From positions 1 to 47,241 of the forward strand of contig CANRIG010000016.1 in the NCBI GenBank assembly GCA_947630595.1: a stretch of 47,241 nucleotides of DNA. Reading direction: 5' to 3'. The stretch comes from an uncultured Lachnospiraceae bacterium (GTDB taxonomy: Bacteria; Bacillota; Clostridia; Lachnospirales; Lachnospiraceae). Position numbers and translations under genes: made by a program. Of this stretch, positions 36,735-43,276 are shown one piece after another. The notes beneath the pieces are model-generated. The model had not been told where the DNA came from. It did not search any database and was given only the letters and a program-made list of their open reading frames with translations. How positions within the stretch are numbered: the first letter of the stretch is position 1; each line of letters starts with the position of its first letter.

Positions 36735-37439
36735 TTATTCTTTTGTTAATAATTTAATCAGCGCAACCCCTATATGATTACTCGGACTTATAATAGAGTT
36801 AAGATTGGCAGCTATTGTTGTAAGATTAACCCCTATATCGATCAGCGACTTACCAATATAGCGATCATCAAAAGCGACATCCTCTTTACCATCTTCCTTA
36901 AATTGCTTTTTCAAAACTTTGACAGCCTTTTTTCTAGTTTCTTCAGTTTCTAAGGCAAGTATCAAGTCAATAAAATATTCCGCACGGAGCTGTAATATCT
37001 TACTGTTTAACTGTTTTTCTACATATGCGCCTTGTTCTTCAATAAAATTCTGTATTTCCAGATAAAGATTTGGATCAGGAATATTAAGCATAACTTTTTT
37101 TGTTATCTTGTCATATCTCGCATTTTCGGTCAATCTGGCTAATGCCAATTTCCAATTATACTGGATAGGATGAATCAGCTGATTTTTCACTTTAAGATTG
37201 CGAACCTTTTGCTGAGTGATTCCCAACTCACGACTAATTTTATAATCGGAACATTTACTGTAATCAATCGTTCCGTCCGCTCTCATATTCTCAGACACCA
37301 ATTTCCTTATATAGAGATTAAACATCATCAGCTCAATATCTGATTTCGACATCTGTCCAAAGTTTGCGTTAAAAAAGCAATCTGCAATCTCATCAAATAA
37401 TTCAGCTTTTTCTTCTTGGCTAAATGCTATATACTTCAT
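36735..37439 (-). CDS. Island protein with HTH-like segment, unknown function
   Basis: A 234-aa, probably cytoplasmic protein. Residues about 65-90 read YKISRELGITQQKVRNLKVK, a plausible helix-turn-helix; the rest is helical. A short hydrophobic C-terminal part GVNLTTIAANLNSIISPSNH with GVALIKLL could touch a membrane. Its ATG overlaps the TGA of a 47-codon remnant upstream, so translation is coupled. The upstream gene is a truncated fusion joint, so this gene is probably the surviving distal member of an older operon. Family not recognised. Confidence 0.65.
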   Translation of the reverse strand: MKYIAFSQEEKAELFDEIADCFFNANFGQMSKSDIELMMFNLYIRKLVSENMRADGTIDYSKCSDYKISRELGITQQKVRNLKVKNQLIHPIQYNWKLALARLTENARYDKITKKVMLNIPDPNLYLEIQNFIEEQGAYVEKQLNSKILQLRAEYFIDLILALETEETRKKAVKVLKKQFKEDGKEDVAFDDRYIGKSLIDIGVNLTTIAANLNSIISPSNHIGVALIKLLTKE

Positions 37440-37579
37440 CGTTCTGTCAAGGCATTCAATTCAGCCTGTTTTACCTCAATCTGAGACTTTAATGAGTCAA
37501 TCCTTTTCTGTTCCTCTTCTGCATTTTGCTTGGAGGATTTCATTGAACCAATTCCAGCCCATATCGATAATAAGCCCAT
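37436..37579 (-). pseudogene. Remnant encoding a membrane span and coiled coil
   Basis: A 47-codon ORF, MGLLSIWAGIGSMKSSKQNA followed by EEEQKRIDSLKSQIEVKQAE. In-frame hydrophobic codons continue upstream (VYVFLIC) into the SPFH fragment in a different frame, where the original start is missing. It looks like the 3' part of a small membrane/coiled-coil protein whose 5' end was deleted. It may still be translated and is coupled by ATGA to the next gene. Confidence 0.5.
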
Positions 37580-37584
37580 ACATA

Positions 37585-37764
37585 TCAAAAATACGTATAC
37601 TTTCCGGATCCGAACAGATCCATAGGCTGTCCATTCAGGAAAAATACGGCTTCCTGCGATTCATGAACAATAAACTGAAAATTCGTGTTGAAGTCTTCTG
37701 CCGGGTGCTTCCATACAAAAGTGCTGTTGTCGCCTTCGTACTTCACAACCTGTTGTATTGGCAT
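37585..37764 (-). pseudogene. Truncated SPFH-domain (YdjI / virion-core-like) protein
   Basis: Fifty-nine codons starting MPIQQVVKYEGDNSTFVWKH, PAEDFNTNFQFIVHESQEAV, FFLNGQPMDLFGSGKYT, then an abrupt TYF-stop. This is the conserved N terminus of SPFH-family proteins like Bacillus YdjI (COG4260), which are usually 300 aa or more. Everything after about residue 56 is missing and the sequence passes into an unrelated out-of-frame coding remnant, so a deletion has joined two genes. The promoter upstream (37848-37876) is intact. Confidence 0.75.
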
Positions 37765-37804
37765 AATCTCACCCTTCATTTTTGTAGATTTGAAAAAAGG
37801 GATA

Positions 37805-37828
37805 TATCAAAAGATGTACCTTTTGATA
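37805..37828 (-). terminator. Hairpin with U-tract in the SPFH gene leader
   Basis: TATCAAAAG-ATGTAC-CTTTTGATA is a perfect 9-bp stem, followed on the minus strand by TATCCCTTTTTTC. It lies between the promoter and the truncated ORF and could be an attenuator. Confidence 0.6.
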
Positions 37829-37847
37829 GCCTAATTTCATTTATTAT

Positions 37848-37876
37848 ATTATAGCATCAAAGGGTCTATAAATCAA
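37848..37876 (-). promoter_or_regulatory. Promoter of the truncated SPFH gene
   Basis: Minus strand TTGATT (37871-37876), 17-bp spacer, TATAAT (37848-37853) with TGC directly upstream. An overlapping 68-codon minus reading (37844-38050) is considered spurious. Confidence 0.75.
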
Positions 37877-38043
37877 TGATTTCCCATGTACACAGACAAC
37901 TAAATCTGCCGCGAGTTTGTCAATCACTTCACCCCTAACATAATAGCCAATATGCGTCTTACAAACGAAAAATGAGATGTATTTCCCGCTCTTCTCATAT
38001 AAGAATATCTCAAAAAACAATATATGAGAAAAGGAGATATTCA

Positions 38044-38072
38044 TTGACATGTAGAATTATAAACCCTACAAT
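38044..38072 (+). promoter_or_regulatory. Promoter of the secreted repeat protein gene
   Basis: TTGACA (38044-38049), 17-bp spacer, TACAAT (38067-38072), about 36 nt before the ATG at 38108. Confidence 0.75.
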
Positions 38073-38107
38073 ACGATTATAAATATTACTCTATGGAGGA
38101 AATGGTT

Positions 38108-38815
38108 ATGAAAAAAAGAATTATTGGTATTTTATTAGCAACTTGCTTTATCACAATGCCAATTATTGCGAATGCAGAATTTGACTATTCAGAATTGGAT
38201 GAAATGTCAGAAGATGAGCTGAATGATTTAAAAGATGAGATCATGACAAGATTGGGCATAAAATTTGATTATTCAGAACTAGATGAGATGTCAAAGAAAG
38301 AGTTAGAAGAATTGCAAGATGAAATCGCAACAAGGTTAGACTCGGATGATAAGACAGAAGATATGGAGTTAACAGTGGATAATTATAAAGATTATATTGC
38401 TGTACGTATAGATGTTCAAAATAACTCTGATGGTGCTCAAAAAGTAATTAATGAATTAGGAGAGCTTTTTGAAGATAAAATAAAAAGCAATTCTTATGTT
38501 GCAAATTGCTATAATACAGTGCATGTATCTGCAAGGGTGACAGGGGTTTCTACAAATTATAATTATAATAATGTTAAGTTATCTATACACTTCAATGGAA
38601 ATTATTCAGATGTACATTGCAAAGAAGGAGAAAAAATTGTTCGTACTGACGATAATGAAATGGAAATGGATATCGAGATTGATACAAATATTTCTGGAAA
38701 CGGCGGTATGGATCTAGACTATGATTTGCCAGAAAATCATTATACACAAGATAAGTTTATTGATTGTGATTGGCAGATAACTGAAATAAGCGGCACAATA
38801 ACACCAATACGTTAA
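38108..38815 (+). CDS. Secreted protein with duplicated acidic N-terminal motif
   Basis: A 235-aa protein with a signal peptide (MKKRIIGILLATCFITMPII, cleavage near ANA-EF). A 27-residue unit occurs twice in tandem: FDYSELDEMSEDELNDLKDE and FDYSELDEMSKKELEELQDE, each followed by I-x-TRL. The C-terminal 140 residues are beta-rich with many Asn/Asp (TVDNYKDYIAVRIDVQNNSD and later DCDWQITEISGTITPI). GGAGG lies 8 nt before the ATG; an in-frame ATG five codons upstream would leave no ribosome site. GC is notably low. Family not recognised; an extracellular or envelope role is inferred. Confidence 0.75.
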   Translation: MKKRIIGILLATCFITMPIIANAEFDYSELDEMSEDELNDLKDEIMTRLGIKFDYSELDEMSKKELEELQDEIATRLDSDDKTEDMELTVDNYKDYIAVRIDVQNNSDGAQKVINELGELFEDKIKSNSYVANCYNTVHVSARVTGVSTNYNYNNVKLSIHFNGNYSDVHCKEGEKIVRTDDNEMEMDIEIDTNISGNGGMDLDYDLPENHYTQDKFIDCDWQITEISGTITPIR

Positions 38816-38866
38816 TTAATTAAAGTTGAGTTTTTCAAAGAGCCTGGGCTATCCCAAAGATTGTAT

Positions 38867-38912
38867 AAACCTCCAAAATGATGTAAGATAAAATTACACA
38901 GTTTGGAGGTTT
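38867..38912 (+). terminator. Terminator of the secreted repeat protein gene
   Basis: AAACCTCCAAA (38867-38877) and TTTGGAGGTTT (38902-38912) form a perfect 11-bp stem, followed by TATT. Confidence 0.65.
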
Positions 38913-38989
38913 TATTACAGTGACAATCTTCCCACATATCCGCTGTAACCCTTGAATATTTTTCCGTTTTGTGCTATTTTGTAAAAGTT

Positions 38990-39050
38990 GGGGAGCGGTG
39001 GCAAGCCCTCCCCGGTGTGTGTCGGCCGATCACTCGGCCTTTTCTTTTTT
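38990..39050 (+). terminator. Hairpins with U-tract downstream of the 45-aa gene
   Basis: GGCCGA-TCAC-TCGGCC (39024-39039) is perfect and followed on the plus strand by TTTTCTTTTTT, a good terminator. Just before it GGGGAG/CTCCCC (38990-39013) forms a second small hairpin. The second stem overlaps the stop codon of the minus-strand 45-aa gene. Confidence 0.65.
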
Positions 39051-39167
39051 ACCTTCTTGAAGCTCTTTGATCTTTTTCTTAGCCTCCTCGATATCTTTGC
39101 ATCCATCAAGTATCATTTCGATCATCTGAAGAATTCCATCATACTGCCGATCTGTCATCTCTTCCAT
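39030..39167 (-). CDS. 45-aa coiled-coil-like protein under Cro-type control
   Basis: MEEMTDRQYDGILQMIEMIL then DGCKDIEEAKKKIKELQEGK, a charged helical peptide. AAAGGAGAG precedes the ATG. The promoter at 39231-39259 is near consensus and carries an operator in its spacer, which supports that this small gene is real. Function unknown; similar short helical proteins occur in phages and integrative elements. Confidence 0.6.
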   Translation of the reverse strand: MEEMTDRQYDGILQMIEMILDGCKDIEEAKKKIKELQEGKKEKAE

Positions 39168-39230
39168 TCTGCTCTCCTTTACCCGCTTACCCGGTTATTA
39201 CCAAATGCCCTTGCCTCATCTAATAATATT

Positions 39231-39259
39231 ATTATAAACTATTTTTAGTTTATTGCCAA
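39231..39259 (-). promoter_or_regulatory. Promoter of the 45-aa gene with operator in the spacer
   Basis: Minus strand TTGGCA (39254-39259), 17-bp spacer, TATAAT (39231-39236). The dyad AAACTATTTTTAGTTT (39236-39251) fills the spacer. A related site AAACTTTTTATGGTTT lies at 39270-39285, at the end of the repressor gene. Confidence 0.8.
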
Positions 39260-39283
39260 TATTTATTTTAAACTTTTTATGGT

Positions 39284-39487
39284 TTATTTTTCCACGTATT
39301 TTATAATATTCCCAGGCTGCATATCGAGCAATTCGCAGAGTTGATCCAACGTTTTAATCCCGATCATCTCACCTTTGCGAAGTTTCTGCATGGCGGACTG
39401 GCTTATAATATTTTCCCTTAAAATACGCGTACTATTGTAGCCTGCCTCTTTCAACGTTTCGATCACATCTATCTTATATACCAGCAT
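39284..39487 (-). CDS. Cro/XRE-type small repressor
   Basis: A 67-aa protein, MLVYKIDVIETLKEAGYNST with a helix-turn-helix IISQSAMQKLRKGEMIGIKT then LDQLCELLDMQPGNIIKYVE. This is the compact HTH_26/YozG-like group. The ATG is at 39485-39487; a longer upstream form has no ribosome site. Three related 16-bp sites AAAC-N8-GTTT flank it, two of them inside promoter spacers, which predicts that it shuts off both the 45-aa gene and the plus-strand 66-aa gene. Confidence 0.82.
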   Translation of the reverse strand: MLVYKIDVIETLKEAGYNSTRILRENIISQSAMQKLRKGEMIGIKTLDQLCELLDMQPGNIIKYVEK

Positions 39488-39566
39488 CGTTATACCCCTT
39501 TTTGTTATTTTAAATCCGTATTTATAAAATGTCAATAAAATAATCCAAAAAAAGTTTATTTTTCGT

Positions 39567-39595
39567 TTGGCATTAAACGGTTTATAGTTTGTAAT
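39567..39595 (+). promoter_or_regulatory. Plus-strand promoter with operator in the spacer
   Basis: TTGGCA (39567-39572), 17-bp spacer, TGTAAT (39590-39595). AAACGGTTTATAGTTT (39575-39590) occupies the spacer in the same position as in the promoter at 39231-39259. Confidence 0.7.
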
Positions 39596-39631
39596 AACGT
39601 TATAAAAGAAACGGAGGTATTCAAAATAGAA

Positions 39632-39832
39632 ATGTGGCAGGTAGCATTGGTAAATAAATGGAACAGATTGAACAACTCGGCAGTTATGGGATATGAAGTA
39701 GCAAGGAAAGCCGGAGAAACCGCAGACTTCTTTAGAAATATCAAATGGATGTCTTGCGACAATTACTCAACAGATGATTCTACCACCTTAATTATCCATT
39801 CGATAAGTCATTATATCTTTCCCAATAATTAA
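39632..39832 (+). CDS. 66-aa protein downstream of the Cro-controlled promoter
   Basis: MWQVALVNKWNRLNNSAVMG continuing YEVARKAGETADFFRNIKWM and ending HSISHYIFPNN. It is called mainly because it lies 37 nt after a promoter with a repressor site; a GGAGG is present but 14 nt from the ATG, which is long. No family recognised. It could instead be a leader for something not seen. Confidence 0.4.
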   Translation: MWQVALVNKWNRLNNSAVMGYEVARKAGETADFFRNIKWMSCDNYSTDDSTTLIIHSISHYIFPNN

Positions 39833-39942
39833 ATACAAATCATATATAAGTTACTGCATAGACCTCCCGCGGATGAAAATATCAAAGACAGTAGAAACTG
39901 TCAACGGTCAAGACGAGCGGCGAAAGAAGGCACATCAGATAT

Positions 39943-40521
39943 TTATAAGGGAAGACATTGCTGCTCAAATTTCTGATGCCGCTGCAGCAGAGGCGGTATT
40001 TTCTTTAAAGCAGTATTCAAAAAATGCTCATCATATATCCAGTTCTGGAGCTCATTCTGTTCCAATATCAAAGGCATCCTGTCATGGACTGAGCTGACCG
40101 AACTGTTTGCTGCAGTAGTGATCACAATAAATCTCTCTTTTTCCTGGAACATATTGAAAAATCCTGCCATGTACAGCACCGGCTCGGTTTTACTTGTAAA
40201 TAATACGCGGTTTTTGTCCTTATCCCATTCGTAAAATCCACACGCCGGGATGAAACAGCGTCTGTTCAATACACTGTCCCGGAACATCTTACGTTCCAAA
40301 ACTGTTTCTGCCCTGGCGTTAATCAATAAGCCGTTTCCTTTATATTGAGGAAATCCCCAATACATTTTTTCCAGTTGCAGTTTCTGCGTCCGTCCTGTTA
40401 TCACGGGTGCACGCTGGGATGGATTTATATCCCCACTATGGTTTAGCTCGTTATCAATTTGATGCACAAGCTTTTCGATTTCTCTTGCCGTATTATCATC
40501 AACATAATATCGCCCGCACAT
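39943..40521 (-). CDS. SRAP (YedK/HMCES-type) abasic-site shielding protein
   Basis: A 192-aa protein starting MCGRYY; after Met removal Cys2 is the catalytic residue that cross-links abasic sites in single-stranded DNA. Further conserved parts are INARAET, CFIPACGFYEWDK (Glu) and SSVHDRMPLIL (His). AGGAGGCAG precedes the ATG. It is the last gene of a LexA-controlled cassette with a Y-family polymerase, fitting its role in damage tolerance at replication forks. Confidence 0.9.
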   Translation of the reverse strand: MCGRYYVDDNTAREIEKLVHQIDNELNHSGDINPSQRAPVITGRTQKLQLEKMYWGFPQYKGNGLLINARAETVLERKMFRDSVLNRRCFIPACGFYEWDKDKNRVLFTSKTEPVLYMAGFFNMFQEKERFIVITTAANSSVSSVHDRMPLILEQNELQNWIYDEHFLNTALKKIPPLLQRHQKFEQQCLPL

Positions 40522-40543
40522 TGCTCTGCCTCCTGTATACAGA

Positions 40544-40855
40544 TTAGTTTACCACCATTTCCCAGGTATTTTCACCCGGATGATAAATTAATACAAATTC
40601 ACGCCGCACTCCCTCGATCTCCGCGCTGCAGACATATTTCTGGGCCATAATGCCGGCATAATTTTTCTCATCTCTCGACAAAAGCTGGATAGATTCAATT
40701 GTATGCAAAGCTCCCTCCTTATCTTCATATTTTAGCATCTTTGGAAAAGTTCGGCCTTTGGCAGTGAACCAGCAGCACACTGCTACCTTCCATCTATGGC
40801 CCATGATTGCTCTTTCCTGCAGTATTTCTTTTTGTGGTTCCAGTGAGAATCCCAT
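40544..40855 (-). CDS. Conserved small protein between the Y-family polymerase and SRAP genes
   Basis: A 103-aa protein, MGFSLEPQKEILQERAIMGH then RWKVAVCCWFTAKGRTFPKM, with a beta-rich remainder. I recall closely similar proteins beside Y-family polymerases in Lachnospiraceae, without a known function. The ATG at 40855 follows AGGGGTGATG; an internal ATG (MGHRWK) is possible. It is 10 nt after the polymerase stop codon, within the same SOS operon, so a role in damage tolerance is likely. Confidence 0.75.
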   Translation of the reverse strand: MGFSLEPQKEILQERAIMGHRWKVAVCCWFTAKGRTFPKMLKYEDKEGALHTIESIQLLSRDEKNYAGIMAQKYVCSAEIEGVRREFVLIYHPGENTWEMVVN

Positions 40856-40865
40856 ATCATCACCC

Positions 40866-42128
40866 CTAGTCTATCTGAATTTTTGTATAATCCACAGTAC
40901 GTTTTTCTTTGCTGATGCCACCACCCATATGGTCGATCTGGCTTCCAACAAAAGCCGCCCGTTTGATCGAATCTTTTCCATACCGTCTCCGTACAGCGTC
41001 CACCGTTCGGTCCAGTTTCTCCAGTTTTTCATAATTTGTTTTGTCAAACATATCCAGTTGCCGGATATTGATGCCATCTTTAATCCTGCTCGTATGGATG
41101 CCAAGATGCCGAATAGGCGTCCCGTCCCACAATTCATCGAACAACCGGCAGGCATAACGATGTATCTCGATCGTGATATCCGTCGCATTATACAGCGTCA
41201 TTTGGTGGCCGAAATACTGCAGATCATAAGTCCGGATTCCCACTGCGACCACCTCTGCCTTTACACCAGCCGCCCTGAGTCGCGCTCCTACCGTCTCCGC
41301 CAGCGACAGCAGTACAAGTTTGGCAGTTGATGCATCCTTTACATCAAATGCAATTGTCGTACTGTTGCCATAACCTTTGTTGTCCGGCGGCACCGGCTGT
41401 ACAACCGATACATCAATCCCATTGGCAAATCCCCATATAACTTCACCATGCTTTTTCAGATGCTGTTTTAAAAAACACGGGTCAGTCCCGGCCAAATCTC
41501 CAATAGTCCGAATACCCAGGTTCAACAATTTTTTCGCAGTCGCACGTCCCACAAAAAATAGGTCCGACACCGGCAGCGGCCACATTTTTGCCGGAATTTC
41601 TTCGCGCCAAAGCGTATGCACCATGTCCGGCTTCTGAAAATCGCTGGCCATTTTGGCCAACAGTTTGTTTTCCGAAATGCCAACATTCACAGTAAACCCC
41701 AATTCATCTCTTATCTGGTTACGGATACGGTTTGCAGCCACGAGTGGCTCTCCCCACAGACCCTGCGTACCGGTCATGTCTACAAAGGCCTCGTCGATGG
41801 AATACTGTTCTACATCTGGCGTATACTCCCTCAGTATTTCCATGAAGGCCTGCGAGCACTTTTCGTATAATCCATAATTAGGCGGCACGATCTTTAAGTG
41901 CGGGCACTTCTGTCTCGCCTCTACGATACTTTCTCCGGTCTGGATATGGTACTGCTTTGCCGGAATAGATTTTGCCAAGATAATTCCATGCCGCATTGCC
42001 ATGTCCCCACCAACTGCAGCGACTTCCTCCCGTAAATCTACTTGTCCTCCTAAATGGTAGAGGCGATAAACCGCCTCCCAGGAAAGAAAGGCGGAATTGA
42101 CGTCTATATGATATATAATTCTACTCAA
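40866..42128 (-). CDS. Y-family DNA polymerase (DinB/UmuC type)
   Basis: A 420-aa translesion polymerase with IIYHIDVNSAF (first catalytic Asp), the YSIDEAFVDMTGT motif (Asp-Glu), NVGISENKLLAKMAS, helix-hairpin-helix FFVGRATAKKLLNLGIRTIG and a C-terminal little-finger domain ending in QLDMF, a possible sliding-clamp contact. It has the features of the Gram-positive branch. The start is TTG (42126-42128) with GGGGG at 9-nt spacing. The promoter carries a LexA box in its spacer, so it is SOS-induced along with the 103-aa and SRAP genes. Confidence 0.92.
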   Translation of the reverse strand: MSRIIYHIDVNSAFLSWEAVYRLYHLGGQVDLREEVAAVGGDMAMRHGIILAKSIPAKQYHIQTGESIVEARQKCPHLKIVPPNYGLYEKCSQAFMEILREYTPDVEQYSIDEAFVDMTGTQGLWGEPLVAANRIRNQIRDELGFTVNVGISENKLLAKMASDFQKPDMVHTLWREEIPAKMWPLPVSDLFFVGRATAKKLLNLGIRTIGDLAGTDPCFLKQHLKKHGEVIWGFANGIDVSVVQPVPPDNKGYGNSTTIAFDVKDASTAKLVLLSLAETVGARLRAAGVKAEVVAVGIRTYDLQYFGHQMTLYNATDITIEIHRYACRLFDELWDGTPIRHLGIHTSRIKDGINIRQLDMFDKTNYEKLEKLDRTVDAVRRRYGKDSIKRAAFVGSQIDHMGGGISKEKRTVDYTKIQID

Positions 42129-42151
42129 TCTTACATTCCCCCTTCGATTGC

Positions 42152-42180
42152 ATTATATCGAACATTCGTTCGATTTGCAA
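42152..42180 (-). promoter_or_regulatory. SOS promoter with LexA box
   Basis: Minus strand TTGCAA (42175-42180), 17-bp spacer, TATAAT (42152-42157). CGAACATTCGTTCG (42159-42172) matches the Gram-positive LexA/DinR consensus CGAAC-N4-GTTCG exactly and lies within the spacer. Confidence 0.92.
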
Positions 42181-42451
42181 CAGGGAATTTATAGAAATGT
42201 GTTTTTGATGCTGATGAATAGATTTTCACGGAAATTTCGTCGGAATTTTCTGTGACACACAGAAAGCTGCCGGAAGATATCCGCCCGTTCGGAAGTTCTT
42301 CACAGCAGCTTAAATTTCACGCAAAAAACATCCGGTAGTTTCAGCCTTTCTTTCAGAACTGGGATATGGGGAGAGGTAATCTTCGACGTTTCTCACCTCT
42401 CCCTACTCAGAACTATTTGTTTCCTGACAGTCCGTCCATGTTTCAAAATCT
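42181..42451. other. Spacer between the SOS cassette and the transporter operon
   Basis: No gene seen. GGAGAGGT and ACCTCTCC (about 42374-42406) form an 8-bp hairpin with a long loop, without a U run, possibly a weak terminator for the GDPD operon. This is also where the island may end, but I see no attachment repeat. Confidence 0.4.
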
Positions 42452-43273
42452 CTAAACGCGGCTTTTCAGATAACTGACACAATGATGAGTCCAGTCCGTC
42501 TGGATAACATCAAAACCTTTATCTACCAGCCAGCCCCATCCCTTTCGGGGATCGTCCATCAGTGAGATATCATCGCTGTGCCCTGCTGACAGAGGTACTC
42601 TGCTGGAATATAACAGAGCATTCGCCCACAGAAACTTTCCCTTTTTATGCATTGCATCAATATAAGAATCCTGCACAACAGGGGAATTTTCACTTCTAAA
42701 TACCAGTTCTGCGCCAGCGTACCGGATCTTCCTGCCCTCTATTTTGGATGATTCCCTGTCTTCTTCCATGAAAACCGGCATATAATCAACTGTGGGAGCA
42801 TATCTTTCCACCAGTTCCAAAGATTTTTCTGACGGATCGCTTTTCAGCAGAATCTGATCAGACATATTATGCCTGTCAACCGCTTTCATTATATTCTCCA
42901 CAATATGGATACATCTGTCCAGATTTAGAATGCATTTATTCTTATAATGCTCCAACACTTCGTCAAATGTATTCAGATGCAGAAAGGTTTCTTCCAGGTC
43001 CACATTACACAAACAAAGCCGCCGGATTTCTTCTGCGGTCAGCGTTTCAACCTTAAAATGGCGATCCAGATAAGCAGGTTCCATCCCTGTGTGAAAGACG
43101 AAAATTTCTCCGTCTGCGCTTTGAAACAAATCCATTTCCAGAATATCCGCCCCTTCTTTTAAAGCAATATCAAAAGCAGCGATCGTGTTCGGCGGAATAT
43201 TCCCTCCTGCCGTTCCCCTGTGAGCGGCTACAAGGATTCCTTTCTCTTTTCTTAGCTCAGCTACTGATCTCAT
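42452..43273 (-). CDS. Cytoplasmic glycerophosphodiester phosphodiesterase family protein
   Basis: A 273-aa protein with VAAHRGTAGGNIPPNTIAAF, the GDPD core with His-Arg, then ADILEMDLFQSADGEIFVFH (Glu and Asp metal ligands, second His). In most GDPDs the second His is followed by Asp (HD); here it reads FHTG, so the metal site may differ. No signal peptide. It is 3 nt after the permease stop with AGGAGACC upstream, so it is the last gene of the transporter operon and likely hydrolyses imported glycerophosphodiesters to glycerol 3-phosphate and an alcohol. Confidence 0.85.
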   Translation of the reverse strand: MRSVAELRKEKGILVAAHRGTAGGNIPPNTIAAFDIALKEGADILEMDLFQSADGEIFVFHTGMEPAYLDRHFKVETLTAEEIRRLCLCNVDLEETFLHLNTFDEVLEHYKNKCILNLDRCIHIVENIMKAVDRHNMSDQILLKSDPSEKSLELVERYAPTVDYMPVFMEEDRESSKIEGRKIRYAGAELVFRSENSPVVQDSYIDAMHKKGKFLWANALLYSSRVPLSAGHSDDISLMDDPRKGWGWLVDKGFDVIQTDWTHHCVSYLKSRV

Positions 43274-43276
43274 TTT

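Noticed and set aside
37844-38050. Minus-strand 68-codon ORF upstream of the SPFH fragment
   Set aside because: It overlaps a consensus promoter and has no ribosome site.
38915-39109. Minus-strand 64-codon ORF over the terminator region
   Set aside because: It runs through two hairpins and the 45-aa gene in another frame, and its basic composition is an artefact; the region was also considered as an oriT but nothing specific supports that.
39873-40097. Plus-strand 74-codon ORF overlapping the SRAP gene end
   Set aside because: Most of it is antisense to SRAP and it has no promoter or ribosome site.
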